A DNA stretch of 64,000 nt. Origin: an uncultured Ruminococcus sp. Lineage in GTDB: Bacteria; Bacillota; Clostridia; Lachnospirales; Lachnospiraceae. The notes beneath the pieces are model-generated. The model saw nothing but the letters and a program-made list of their open reading frames with translations, was not told the origin of the DNA and did no database searches. The DNA lies in contig UQKK01000002.1 in NCBI GenBank assembly GCA_900541505.1, positions 122,939-186,938 of the forward strand. Reading direction: 5' to 3'. This document shows, piece after piece, positions 16,969-25,073 of this stretch (positions are counted from its first letter, which is position 1; each line of letters begins with the position of its first letter). A program made the translations under genes and the position numbers.

Positions 16969-17016
16969 ATGCTTATAAAATATATATAAATATTTCAGAC
17001 ATATATATTTCATCAA

Positions 17017-17043
17017 CATGCTGTCTCATTCACTTTCAGCATG
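17017..17043 (+). promoter_or_regulatory. inverted repeat in the padR leader
   Basis: CATGCTG (17017-17023) and CAGCATG (17037-17043) with a 13-base spacer, centre spacing 20 bp, about 45 bp after the -10. It could be a PadR operator or a leader hairpin. Confidence 0.4.
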
Positions 17044-17088
17044 ATTACTGCCCTCTTTTTACAAGGGCATAGAAAGGAGCAAATAGCC

Positions 17089-17415
17089 ATGACATTTACC
17101 TTAAATGCACCTATGCTTGATTTTCTCGTCTTGTCTGTCATTGCCAGGGAAGATACCTACGGCTACCAGATTAGTCACATCATCAAGCGTGCTTCCAACA
17201 TGAAGGACTCCGCCCTCTATCCGATACTAAAGAGGCTCCAGGAGGGCGCCTATGTGGAAGCTTATGACCAGCAGTACCAGGGGCGCAACCGCAAATACTA
17301 CACCATCACAGACCGCGGAATCGCCTATCAGAAGGAACTGCTCAAGGAATGGGAAGAATACAAGGCAATCATCGACGATATCATAACAGGAGGGATTTCT
17401 AATGACGAAAAATGA
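17089..17415 (+). CDS. PadR-family transcriptional repressor
   Basis: 108 residues, the standard length of short PadR regulators such as LmrR. The winged helix is plain: MLDFLVLSVIAREDTYGYQISHIIKR, then the wing DSALYPILKRLQEGAYVEAYDQQYQGRNRKYYTITDRG, and a C-terminal dimerisation helix. I chose the ATG at 17089, nine bases after GGAG; a start at 17041 would add 16 residues in the leader inverted repeat. It overlaps the DUF1700 gene by 14 bp. In this gene order PadR usually controls the membrane-stress operon that contains it. Confidence 0.93.
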   Translation: MTFTLNAPMLDFLVLSVIAREDTYGYQISHIIKRASNMKDSALYPILKRLQEGAYVEAYDQQYQGRNRKYYTITDRGIAYQKELLKEWEEYKAIIDDIITGGISNDEK

Positions 17416-17986
17416 ATATATGAGAATATTGTCCCGGAAGCTGCGCCGTCTTCCGAATGAGGACTACGACAGGGCGCTCGCCTATTTTGAAGAATATTTT
17501 GAAGAAGCCGGACTGGAGAATGAAGCTCAGGCAATCGCCGACTTAGGCTCCCCTGAAGAGGCGGCAAGAGAACTCATCATGAACTTGGCGGAGCACAATA
17601 TCGAAGAGCCGCCAAAGACGGTGAAAAAGGGATTCTCCGCCATCTGGGTAGGTATCCTTGGGGTCTGCGCGGCGCCCATCGCGCTCCCGGTGGCATTTGC
17701 CCTAATCGTCACCATTGCGGTCCTTATCTTCTGCCTGTTTGCCGTACTGTTCTGCCTGGTCATCTGCGCAGCGGCCGTCGCGGCAGCCGGGGCACTGACC
17801 ATTGTGGGAGGCATTTTCCTCTTATTCAAGGCATTTCCGGATGCGCTCTGCAACTTAGGAATCGGCATCTTTGCCCTGGGCGCAGGCACCCTGTCCGTAT
17901 ACGGCTCAATTCTGTTTTTCAAATGGTGCTTAAGGAAAACAACCTGTTCACTTGGAAAAATTACAAAAGGGGGACGTAAAAAATGA
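17402..17986 (+). CDS. DUF1700 (HAAS-domain) membrane protein
   Basis: 194 residues. Residues 1-70 form the HAAS helical region typical of DUF1700 (MTKNEYMRILSRKLRRLPNEDYDRALAYFEEYFEEAG, then ADLGSPEEAARELI). Three to four hydrophobic helices follow between about residues 80 and 185. The biochemical role is unknown. It sits in the padR, DUF1700, DUF4097 order common in Firmicutes, overlapping both neighbours (14 bp and 4 bp), so the three are coupled. Confidence 0.9.
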   Translation: MTKNEYMRILSRKLRRLPNEDYDRALAYFEEYFEEAGLENEAQAIADLGSPEEAARELIMNLAEHNIEEPPKTVKKGFSAIWVGILGVCAAPIALPVAFALIVTIAVLIFCLFAVLFCLVICAAAVAAAGALTIVGGIFLLFKAFPDALCNLGIGIFALGAGTLSVYGSILFFKWCLRKTTCSLGKITKGGRKK

Positions 17987-18945
17987 AAAAAACGACAAAA
18001 ATCATTCTTCTGATTTCCTGCATCCTCATGGGAGCAGGCATCATCCTTGCAGGCATCGGATTTGCGATAGGAGGCATCCCCGGCATCTCCTTCACCGGCA
18101 AAGGGATTTCCTCGGCTTCCACCAGTGAGAACTATGCGTTTGCCAAGACGGAGCTCTCCGATTTTCACAATATAAGTATCGATATCTCCTCCATGGCAGA
18201 TATCAGGCTCATGCCTTCAGCGGACGAACATTTCTATGTAGAATATCTGCTGGACGGGGTCTATAACGAGCCCCGCTGTGAAGTAGCGGACGACACCTTC
18301 TATCTGGAACAGACCGGTGCCTCTGCCTCCTTTATCAGCTTCGGTACGGGCTTTTATATGACAGACGCGGGGAAAGAACCTTACTGTACGCTCTATGTAC
18401 CGGAAGGAACCGTATTTCACAATATCACGGTGAACAATGACTCCGGCAACTTCCGCGCCGAATCCATAGAGGCGGACAATGCGGAGCTTCACTTAAACTT
18501 CGGGAATCTCACCATGGAGGGCTGTTCCTTTGAAGAGCTGGCGATTGAAGCGGATTCCGGCAATATCACTGCGGCAAATGTCCTCGCGGACACCCTGACT
18601 GTCTCCAACAATTTTGGGGACTCTACGTTTGAGAACTTCACCGGCAAAAAAGTGACCGCAGACATCGACTCCGGCGATTTCTATATGGAAGCAAGAAAAC
18701 TTGACTCCTTTACCGGGGAAAATAATTTCGGCAATACGACCCTTTTACTCCCAGATTCCCTTGACGAGTACACCTTCGATGTCTCCACAGACTTTGGCAG
18801 CATAACACTCCCCAAAAACGCGCCCGGCTTCTACCACGAAGATTTCGGGGAAGAAATCTACCAGTCCGACGGCAACAGCACAAAGACCATACAGATTACC
18901 GTGGACTCCGGCGATATCGAGATTGGTTCCTTTACAGAATCATAA
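17983..18945 (+). CDS. DUF4097-family beta-helix surface protein
   Basis: 320 residues. An N-terminal membrane helix (residues 5-30) is followed by a repetitive beta region where short strands ending in DSGN, NFGN, DSGD or DFGS recur about every 18-22 residues, a right-handed beta-helix pattern as in DUF4097 (LiaG-like) proteins. It probably lies outside the membrane. The start ATG overlaps the DUF1700 stop by four bases. Last gene of the PadR operon, followed by a terminator. Function unproven; relatives belong to envelope-stress operons. Confidence 0.88.
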   Translation: MKKTTKIILLISCILMGAGIILAGIGFAIGGIPGISFTGKGISSASTSENYAFAKTELSDFHNISIDISSMADIRLMPSADEHFYVEYLLDGVYNEPRCEVADDTFYLEQTGASASFISFGTGFYMTDAGKEPYCTLYVPEGTVFHNITVNNDSGNFRAESIEADNAELHLNFGNLTMEGCSFEELAIEADSGNITAANVLADTLTVSNNFGDSTFENFTGKKVTADIDSGDFYMEARKLDSFTGENNFGNTTLLLPDSLDEYTFDVSTDFGSITLPKNAPGFYHEDFGEEIYQSDGNSTKTIQITVDSGDIEIGSFTES

Positions 18946-18961
18946 AGACTGAACCTAAAAA

Positions 18962-18999
18962 GGAGGGGAAGCTTCGCCTAACGGCTCAGCTTCTCCTCC
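18962..18999. terminator. bidirectional terminator between the PadR operon and the ArsC-like gene
   Basis: GGAGGGGAAGCT (18962-18973) pairs with AGCTTCTCCTCC (18988-18999) with one mismatch-type pair, followed on the plus strand by CATTCTTTTT. It overlaps the last codons of the minus-strand ArsC-like gene. Confidence 0.75.
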
Positions 19000-19331
19000 C
19001 ATTCTTTTTCCCTGAATCCAACCAGCACCTCATCTTCTGTCACCACAATGGGGCGTTTTACCAGCATCCCGTCGGTGGCGAGCAGGGCAATCTGTTCCTC
19101 CTCGCTCATATCCGGCAGTTTTTCTTTCAGCTTCATTTCTTTGTAGAGCATCCCGCTGGTATTGAAAAACCGTTTCAGCGGAAGTCCGCTCTTTTTATAC
19201 CACATTTCCAGTTCTTCAGCGGATGGGTTCTCCGTCTTGATATCCCGCTCCTCATAGGCGAAGCCTTTCTCCTCCAGCCATTTTCTCGCCTTCTGGCAGG
19301 TGCTGCATTTCGGATAGCATACAAACAGCAT
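18978..19331 (-). CDS. ArsC/Spx-family thioredoxin-fold protein
   Basis: 117 residues, the size of YffB/ArsC-like proteins. The redox pair is Cys9 and Cys12 (CYPKCSTCQKARKW), followed by ERDIKTENPS and a conserved RPIVV (cis-proline region). True Spx proteins have an RNA-polymerase binding surface that I cannot confirm, and true arsenate reductases need further arginines, so I leave it as the broad family. Single-gene unit, convergent with the PadR operon. A TATAAT at 19381-19376 lies upstream but has no clear -35. Confidence 0.88.
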   Translation of the reverse strand: MLFVCYPKCSTCQKARKWLEEKGFAYEERDIKTENPSAEELEMWYKKSGLPLKRFFNTSGMLYKEMKLKEKLPDMSEEEQIALLATDGMLVKRPIVVTEDEVLVGFREKEWEEKLSR

Positions 19332-19534
19332 GTTTTCTCCTTTCCGACAGCGCGAAATCCGCTCTGTCTTTTACCATTATATGGCTCTACTATACTCTAT
19401 TTTTCACGTATCCACAAGCCTGCTGTTACTATCACAGCCACCCCATGCGCACTCGTCGCATCTTCGATGCTCCAGTCCCGCTCCTTACGGAGCTAAGCCT
19501 GCTGCAAATTCTTGTACGAAAACCCGTACCTGTC

Positions 19535-19562
19535 TTGTCAAATCTTCCTTTTGTGATAAAAT
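19535..19562 (+). promoter_or_regulatory. promoter of the flavoprotein gene
   Basis: TTGTCA (19535-19540), a 16-bp spacer and TAAAAT (19557-19562). The leader to the start codon is about 105 bases and carries a terminator-like hairpin. Confidence 0.55.
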
Positions 19563-19598
19563 AGATGCGGAACCAAGTGGGCAGACCCACTTCAGCTC

Positions 19599-19616
19599 CC
19601 TGCCCGGAGGGCTTTT
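19599..19616 (+). repeat. 18-bp repeat, copy 1
   Basis: CCTGCCCGGAGGGCTTTT here is identical to 52122-52139. The core GCCC-GGA-GGGC plus T-run can act as a minimal terminator. Confidence 0.7.
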
Positions 19617-19672
19617 TATTGTATTAGGAAGCAAAGTTTCCTATGCAACAAGAAAAAAGGAGGAACCCCAAT

Positions 19673-20887
19673 ATGTACAATTACAGAAAAATCACAGATG
19701 ACTTATACTGGGTGGGCGGCAATGACCGGCGCCTGGAACTATTTGAAAATATTTTTCCTCTCTCAAACGGAGTCTCCTACAACTCCTATCTGCTGATGGA
19801 TGAAAAAACCGTCCTTCTGGACACAGCGGATGCCGCCATCGGCAGGCAGTTTCTGGAAAATGTTGCGGCAGCTTTAGATGGGCGCTCTCTGGACTATCTG
19901 GTGGTAAACCACATGGAGCCGGACCACTGCGCTCTCATCGAGGAGCTCCTGCTTCGCTACCCCAACCTTCAGATTATCGGCAATGCCAAGACATTCCCGC
20001 TCATCAGCCAGTTTTACGATACAGACCTGGAGGGAAAGACCATTACAGTAAAGGAAGGCGAGAGCATGAATTTCGGCAAACACACCCTTCACTTTGTGAT
20101 GGCGCCTATGGTGCACTGGCCGGAAGCCATGATGACCTACGATGAGACAGACCGCATCCTCTTCTCCGCCGATGCCTTCGGCACCTTCGGTGCGTTAAAC
20201 GGCAATCTTTTCAGCGATGAAATCAATTTTGACCGCGACTGGCTGGACGAGGCCAGGCGTTACTACACGAACATTGTCGGAAAATACGGCATGCAGGTAC
20301 AGAATGTCTTAAAGAAGGCAGCTTCCCTTGACATCCGCATGATTTGCTCCTTACACGGACCCATCTGGAGAGAAAACCTCTCCTACATCCTGGAAAAATA
20401 CGACCTATGGAGCAAATATGAGGCGGAGGAAAAAGGTGTCATGATTGCCGCTGCTTCCATGTACGGGAACACGGAAAACATGGCGGAGGTATTCGCATCC
20501 ATGCTGGCGGAAGCCGGGGTAAAAGACATCCGCTTCCACAATATCTCCAAGACCCATGTATCCGAGCTCATATCGGACACCTTCAAGTACAGCCACATTG
20601 TACTCGCCGCTCCCACCTACAACAATGGGCTCTATCCGCTGATGGCGAATTATGTGGAGGATATGAAGGCATTAGCAGTACAAAATAAGACCTTTGCGGT
20701 ACTTGGAAACGGAAGCTGGGCTCCCCAGTCCGCCAAACTGATGGAGGCTTCTTTAAGTGAGCTGAAAAATGTCCGTCTCCTGACAGAGAACACCGCTATC
20801 AAATCTTCCTTAAAGGAAGGTCAGCTTGAGACGCTCAAGGATTTGGCGGAAAGAATTGCAGGCGAAATTCGGGGAACCGTGTTATAA
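19673..20887 (+). CDS. A-type flavoprotein (FprA / flavodiiron oxygen or NO reductase)
   Basis: 404 residues. An N-terminal metallo-beta-lactamase domain carries the diiron ligands: His80, Glu82, Asp84 and His85 in NHMEPDHC, a histidine in MVHWPEAM, Asp in FSADAFG and a histidine in LHGPIW. A flavodoxin domain follows from about 255 (AAASMYGNTENMAEV, FMN phosphate loop). It reduces oxygen to water, protecting anaerobes, or NO in some relatives. No rubredoxin domain is fused, so an outside donor is needed. Start 19673 follows AAGGAGGA. Likely co-transcribed with the next gene 30 bp away. Confidence 0.94.
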   Translation: MYNYRKITDDLYWVGGNDRRLELFENIFPLSNGVSYNSYLLMDEKTVLLDTADAAIGRQFLENVAAALDGRSLDYLVVNHMEPDHCALIEELLLRYPNLQIIGNAKTFPLISQFYDTDLEGKTITVKEGESMNFGKHTLHFVMAPMVHWPEAMMTYDETDRILFSADAFGTFGALNGNLFSDEINFDRDWLDEARRYYTNIVGKYGMQVQNVLKKAASLDIRMICSLHGPIWRENLSYILEKYDLWSKYEAEEKGVMIAAASMYGNTENMAEVFASMLAEAGVKDIRFHNISKTHVSELISDTFKYSHIVLAAPTYNNGLYPLMANYVEDMKALAVQNKTFAVLGNGSWAPQSAKLMEASLSELKNVRLLTENTAIKSSLKEGQLETLKDLAERIAGEIRGTVL

Positions 20888-20917
20888 TAGACGTCATACA
20901 CAAAGGAGGAGGTTATT

Positions 20918-21403
20918 ATGAAGTTAGTCATTACCATGAGCCGCCGTTTTGGGACCGGAGCCAGCCTCATTGCCGAGGAGCTCTCCAGACGGCTTGACAT
21001 CCCTGTTTATGATAAGGCGTATATCGAGCAGCAGATAAACGACCACCTGTATGAGAGTGAGGCGCAGGCGATACGCAAGCTTGCGGAGCAGCCCTGTATC
21101 ATCCTCGGACGCTGTGCTTCTGACATCCTCAAGGATAGGCTGAATGTCCTGAACATTTTTGTATGCGCGGACAAAGAAGACCGCATACAGCGTATTATGA
21201 AGCTGCAGTCACTGGACTACGACCAGGCAAAAGCGCTGGTGGAATCCACAGATGCAGAGCGTGCCGCCTACTATTATGAGCACACGGGGAAGACCTGGGG
21301 TGATGTAAATGATTACCACATGATTCTTGACACCTCCCAGTTAGGTGTTGACAACTGCCCGGACATCCTTATGCACTATTTCGAGAAACTCGAATACATA
21401 TAA
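20918..21403 (+). CDS. cytidylate-kinase-like protein (short form)
   Basis: 161 residues with the outline of the cytidylate kinase-like family: an N-terminal strand and loop (MKLVITMSRRFGTGASLIAEELSRRLDIPVYDK), then CIILGRCASDIL and VFVCADKEDRIQRIM. Usual members are about 200 residues; the middle helical region after YDK seems shortened. The loop lacks the P-loop lysine, as in much of this family, so nucleotide binding is uncertain. A strong AAAGGAGGAGG precedes the ATG. Whether it acts as a kinase cannot be told. Confidence 0.8.
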   Translation: MKLVITMSRRFGTGASLIAEELSRRLDIPVYDKAYIEQQINDHLYESEAQAIRKLAEQPCIILGRCASDILKDRLNVLNIFVCADKEDRIQRIMKLQSLDYDQAKALVESTDAERAAYYYEHTGKTWGDVNDYHMILDTSQLGVDNCPDILMHYFEKLEYI

Positions 21404-21418
21404 TACAAGAATTCACGC

Positions 21419-21471
21419 AAAATGCCGGAAGGCTGGAAATCCCTGTGGGAAGACCCGCCTTCCGGCATTTT
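21419..21471. terminator. convergent bidirectional terminator
   Basis: A perfect 15-bp stem, AAAATGCCGGAAGGC (21419-21433) with GCCTTCCGGCATTTT (21457-21471), serves the plus-strand kinase-like gene and the minus-strand symporter gene. The 23-base loop holds a small CCC/GGG stem. Confidence 0.85.
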
Positions 21472-21534
21472 CTCTGTGCTTTTTTGCGCGATTTTTATCC
21501 CTATCTTCTTCCTCAAACGCCGCAATCAAGCATG

Positions 21535-22821
21535 TTATTTCATTTCCATATTGTTGAATACGTCCCGTTTCACTTCTTTGTTCTGGTGCGCCACGATTGT
21601 CGTACACACCGCATCTCCCGTAATGTTCACCGCCGTCCTCGTCATATCCAGGATTCGGTCGATTCCCATAATCAAAGCGATGCCTTCCACCGGAAGTCCC
21701 ACAGATTGAAATACCATGGAGAGCGTGATGAGCCCCACACTCGGCACTCCCGCCGTGCCAATGGAAGCAATCGTAGCTGTGGCGATGACCGTGATGTAAT
21801 CCGCAGGTGTCAGCACTATCCCGAATGCCTGCGATACGAACACCACAGCTACCCCCTGCATGATTGCGGTACCGTCCATGTTCACTGTAGCGCCCAGAGG
21901 AATGGTGAAGGAAGAGATTTTCCGCGAAACTCCCATTTTCCGCTCCAGCGTCTCGATGGAGAGCGGGATGGTCGCGTTGGATGTCGCCGTAGAAAAAGCG
22001 AATCCCATGACCGGCAGGAACTTTTTGACAAACCGCACAGGATTGAGTCCCGTAAATATCTTCAGCAAAATCTGATAGACTCCGAATCCCTGTAAAAACA
22101 GCGCCAGAAATACGGCGAGCATATATTTCAGCATAGGGACAAAGGCATCAAAGCCAATCCCCGCAAACGTCTTGGCAATGAGACAGAAGACGCCCAGGGG
22201 AGCTGCTTTCATAACTGCCATAGTCATATCCATCATCAAATCATTGAACTGACTGAAGAACTGCGCCACATTGTCCGCTCTCTCCCCTCTCTTCGCGAGA
22301 AGGATTCCCACGAACACTGCAAAAAAGATAATTTGCAGCATATTGCCCTCCGCCAATCCCTGGATGGGATTTTTAGGAATAATGTCCAGAAGCGTATCCG
22401 CGAAGCTCACCGACTCTGCTGCCGCCGTATTTCCCTGTTCCACGCTGCTGATATCCAGCCCGATTCCCGGATTGATAAGATTGGCCACGACAAGCGCCAG
22501 CGTAATCGCCGCTGCAGTGGTAAACAAATAGAACACAATGGTCCTTACGCCCACCTTACCCAGTGTCTTTGTATCTCCAATCGCCATACTGCCGCAAATA
22601 AGGGAACAGAACACCAACGGGACCACAAGCATCTGCATAGCGCGCAGAAATCCATTTCCGACTACATAGAATATCCCGTTTATGATGATAGTATCCCGCA
22701 CATAGCCGCCGGGCACCAGATAGTGGAGAGTGATTCCCGTCGCTGCGCCCAGGAGCAGGCTGATGAAAATAATCGTTGTAAGTCCAAGTTTCCGTCTTTC
22801 TCTCTTCGCTCTTTTTTCCAT
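21535..22821 (-). CDS. dicarboxylate/amino acid:cation symporter (DAACS family)
   Basis: 428 residues with eight membrane helices and two re-entrant hairpins of the GltPh/SdcS type. Family marks are TSNATIPLSIE (hairpin 1), GATVNMDGTAIMQG (helix 7; the NMDGT ion and substrate site) and GTAGVPSVG (hairpin 2). It imports glutamate, aspartate or C4-dicarboxylates with sodium or protons. The first 12 residues are strongly basic. It follows the RmlD-like gene by 13 bp and ends at the shared terminator. Confidence 0.93.
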   Translation of the reverse strand: MEKRAKRERRKLGLTTIIFISLLLGAATGITLHYLVPGGYVRDTIIINGIFYVVGNGFLRAMQMLVVPLVFCSLICGSMAIGDTKTLGKVGVRTIVFYLFTTAAAITLALVVANLINPGIGLDISSVEQGNTAAAESVSFADTLLDIIPKNPIQGLAEGNMLQIIFFAVFVGILLAKRGERADNVAQFFSQFNDLMMDMTMAVMKAAPLGVFCLIAKTFAGIGFDAFVPMLKYMLAVFLALFLQGFGVYQILLKIFTGLNPVRFVKKFLPVMGFAFSTATSNATIPLSIETLERKMGVSRKISSFTIPLGATVNMDGTAIMQGVAVVFVSQAFGIVLTPADYITVIATATIASIGTAGVPSVGLITLSMVFQSVGLPVEGIALIMGIDRILDMTRTAVNITGDAVCTTIVAHQNKEVKRDVFNNMEMK

Positions 22822-22834
22822 CCTGCACCTCCTT

Positions 22835-23698
22835 CTATCTGTTGTCCTCTATATACTCTTTCAGCGCGCTCTCCCAGTCTGCCGGAACCTTCATCCTGCA
22901 CATGCGCAGCATCAGATTATCCAGCACCGTATAGCCCGGTCCTTTTCCCCCTACTCTTAATGTCTCCCGTTTTACCGGAATAATGCCTTTATCCGAAACT
23001 CCGAGCAAGCCTGCTATTTTAACTGCCAACTCATAACGGCTGACACATCTGCCGGTACACACCGCATGATAGATGCCTTCCTGCTCCTGACGCACCAGCT
23101 CAAGGAGCACATTGGACACTTCCCTGGCGCTGGTGGGGCAGGCATACTCATCCTCCGCCGCCTGAAAGGTCTCTCCTTTCTTTAATTTCTCCATCACTGT
23201 ATTCACAAAATTGTTTCCGCTTTTTCCGTACACCCAGGAGCTGCGGATAATCAGATGCTTGGGTGCCAGCTCCTTCACAAAATTTTCCCCGGCAAGCTTG
23301 GATTTTCCATACACAGTCACCGGATTGGGCGTATCAAACTCATGAAAAGCCTGCTCTGTCTCCGAGAAGAAGATGTCATCCGTAGACAACTGGATGATTC
23401 TGGCATCAATCTTTCTGGCGATAGCGCTTAAATTGCGCGCGCCCAGCGCATTCACGCGGTATGCCTCCTCCACATTCTTCTCGCAAAGTCCTGCATCCGT
23501 CAATCCCGCGCAATTGATAATCGTATTAGGACGGTTCCTGCTCCCGAAAAGCTTCACTTCATTCTCATCGGTGATATCCAGCTCTTCCCTATCCGTCTCA
23601 AACAACTCTACTTCCCGCATATCCAATGCATCGCGTATCATGGTGCCAATGCGCCCTTTTGCGCCCACCACCCAAATTTTTCCAAAATCGTATCCCAT
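22835..23698 (-). CDS. RmlD-like sugar-nucleotide reductase
   Basis: 287 residues of the extended short-chain dehydrogenase type, close to dTDP-4-dehydrorhamnose reductase. The NAD(P) loop is WVVGAKGRIGTMI near the N-terminus, followed by INCAGLTD and the catalytic pair in VYGKSKLAGE (Tyr-x3-Lys). Length is normal for RmlD. No other rhamnose genes are here and the partner gene is a symporter, so the substrate may not be dTDP-rhamnose. GGAGG stands before the ATG. Confidence 0.85.
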   Translation of the reverse strand: MGYDFGKIWVVGAKGRIGTMIRDALDMREVELFETDREELDITDENEVKLFGSRNRPNTIINCAGLTDAGLCEKNVEEAYRVNALGARNLSAIARKIDARIIQLSTDDIFFSETEQAFHEFDTPNPVTVYGKSKLAGENFVKELAPKHLIIRSSWVYGKSGNNFVNTVMEKLKKGETFQAAEDEYACPTSAREVSNVLLELVRQEQEGIYHAVCTGRCVSRYELAVKIAGLLGVSDKGIIPVKRETLRVGGKGPGYTVLDNLMLRMCRMKVPADWESALKEYIEDNR

Positions 23699-23786
23699 TT
23701 TTATCCTCCTTTTTATAAAATCCCCCCTTATCTTTATGGCATACAGGCGGTTTTTAAGCTTGCCTCAGCCACAGCCGTTTTAACGG

Positions 23787-23834
23787 CAAAAAACTGCCCG
23801 AAGCCACAGGCTTATGTCTGTGTATCCGGGCAGT
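23787..23834 (-). terminator. terminator of the PrsA-like lipoprotein gene
   Basis: On the minus strand ACTGCCCG (23834-23827) pairs with CGGGCAGT (23800-23793), with an inner ACAGACATAAGCCTGTG stem, followed by six U. A second small hairpin GCCGTT/AACGGC follows directly. Confidence 0.8.
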
Positions 23835-23855
23835 CTTCATCCCTACACTAAATTT

Positions 23856-24902
23856 TTAATCCATATATTCTTCCTCACTCACAGTGATGGTCACACCCTG
23901 GTCCTCAAAGTCCACTTTCTTCCACACACCCTCATGCACCTTGATATCCGCTTTCTCGCGCCATCCCTCTATCAGGGAATCATACTGGTCCTGCTTTCTC
24001 TGCTCCACAATGGACTCTTTCTCTGTATCTGTTGCCGCTCTGTCCAAAAGGCTTGTGAGTTTCGCCACGTAGATACCGCTCTCCGTCTCCACCGGACCGG
24101 CGATGTCCCCCTCATTCTCTAAGGCGTCCACCGCTGCGACCAAGTCCTCATTGGGGCTTACAGACTCGGAGTCAAAGGTCGCTGTCTGCACTTCAAGTCC
24201 CGCATTTGCCGCCGCTGTATCCATATCTTTTGCCGCATCCGCGTTTACATTGTCCGCAAACTCCTGCGCCGTGGTCTTTAATGCCTCCTTCTCCTCGTCC
24301 GTCAGAGTCACGGAATTTCCGCTCTCATCTGTGGTCGTATAGGAGAAAAGCACATACTGCATGCTCTTCTGAGCTGCCTCCTCGTCAGAGACCTCCGTAT
24401 CTACATCCGCGGTCATTGCCTCCTGCATCCTGACCTCTATCGTCATGAGCTCCAGAATCTTCTGTACATTCTTCGTATAGCCGGAGACCATCTCTTTGTC
24501 CTCCAGGCTGTTGTCTTCGTCAAAGATACCTGCCGCTTTCTCAATCGCCTTTTTATCATCCTCGGAGATGCTGATTTCGTATTCCTCCGCGTGCTGAGAG
24601 AGAAGATACATATTCTCCAAATCTGTGAGAATCCGCTCTTTCGTCGTATCCTCCATGGTCTCATCCTCTCCGGCTTCCTGCGTCCACATCGTATCCACAG
24701 TCATCCCCATCATACTCGCGTAATATGTCTCATACTGCGCCTGCTGCATCCTCGCATAAAAGTTTGCAACACCCAGTGTAATCTCTTCGCCGCCCACTTC
24801 TGCCACCACAGCATCGTCTGAGTTTCCGCATCCAGTCAGGGCAGTCACTGCCAAGGCTAAGGCAGCTGCCGTCACGGTCAATTTTTTCCTGAACTGTCTC
24901 AT
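23856..24902 (-). CDS. PrsA/SurA-like peptidyl-prolyl isomerase lipoprotein
   Basis: 348 residues. The lipoprotein signal ends in TALTGC (Cys25). A SurA-like helical chaperone region (about 35-165) is followed by a weak parvulin-like domain (about 175-300; MQYVLFSYTT, AGPVETESGIYVAKLTSLLDR) and a beta-rich tail ending EEEYMD. It should help fold exported proteins outside the membrane. Placed directly downstream of mfd in transcription order, separated by a palindromic element and its own -10 (TATAAT, 24941-24936 region). Isomerase activity is uncertain because the parvulin active residues are not clear. Confidence 0.82.
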   Translation of the reverse strand: MRQFRKKLTVTAAALALAVTALTGCGNSDDAVVAEVGGEEITLGVANFYARMQQAQYETYYASMMGMTVDTMWTQEAGEDETMEDTTKERILTDLENMYLLSQHAEEYEISISEDDKKAIEKAAGIFDEDNSLEDKEMVSGYTKNVQKILELMTIEVRMQEAMTADVDTEVSDEEAAQKSMQYVLFSYTTTDESGNSVTLTDEEKEALKTTAQEFADNVNADAAKDMDTAAANAGLEVQTATFDSESVSPNEDLVAAVDALENEGDIAGPVETESGIYVAKLTSLLDRAATDTEKESIVEQRKQDQYDSLIEGWREKADIKVHEGVWKKVDFEDQGVTITVSEEEYMD

Positions 24903-24986
24903 AATATCCTCCTAAGTAGTTTCACTAATTTATTTATTATACCACGAGCGCAGAAAAGAAAGCGCGGAGAAGCCGCATTTACTTTT

Positions 24987-25073
24987 CAAGCCGTGGCTTG
25001 CCGGTATAATCCCTGCGCAGCAGGGTATGCCGCATATGCGGCATAAATCGCACACTGTGCGATTATTATACCG
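24987..25073. repeat. cloverleaf-shaped palindromic element at the end of mfd
   Basis: A perfect outer 9-bp stem, CGGTATAAT (25002-25010) with ATTATACCG (25065-25073), encloses three perfect hairpins with no spare bases between them: CCCTGC/GCAGGG (25011-25025), a 20-bp palindrome (25026-25045) and AATCGCAC/GTGCGATT (25046-25064). A fourth hairpin CAAGCC-GT-GGCTTG (24987-25000) adjoins. The mfd stop codon lies in the outer stem. No U-run follows, so this is not a standard terminator. Confidence 0.85.

Larger units (their letters stand above)
16791..17088. other. divergent intergenic region between regulator and padR
   Basis: 298 bp without a gene. The left part is the leader and promoter of the minus-strand response regulator. 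The middle (16930-17010) is very AT-rich and holds the plus-strand padR promoter. The right part holds an inverted repeat and the padR ribosome site. Confidence 0.6.
19332..19672. other. intergenic region with the fprA leader
   Basis: 341 bp without a gene. The left end is the short leader of the ArsC-like gene, with a GACAG/CTGTC hairpin. Around 19450-19500 there are small perfect hairpins (GCATC-ttc-GATGC; GCTCC-ttac-GGAGC). From 19535 the plus-strand fprA promoter and leader begin. The leader holds AAGTGGG (19575-19581) paired with CCCACTT (19586-19592), then GCCC-GGA-GGGC followed by TTTTTATT (19602-19620), a short terminator-like hairpin, then AGGAA/TTCCT before the ribosome site. Confidence 0.6.
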
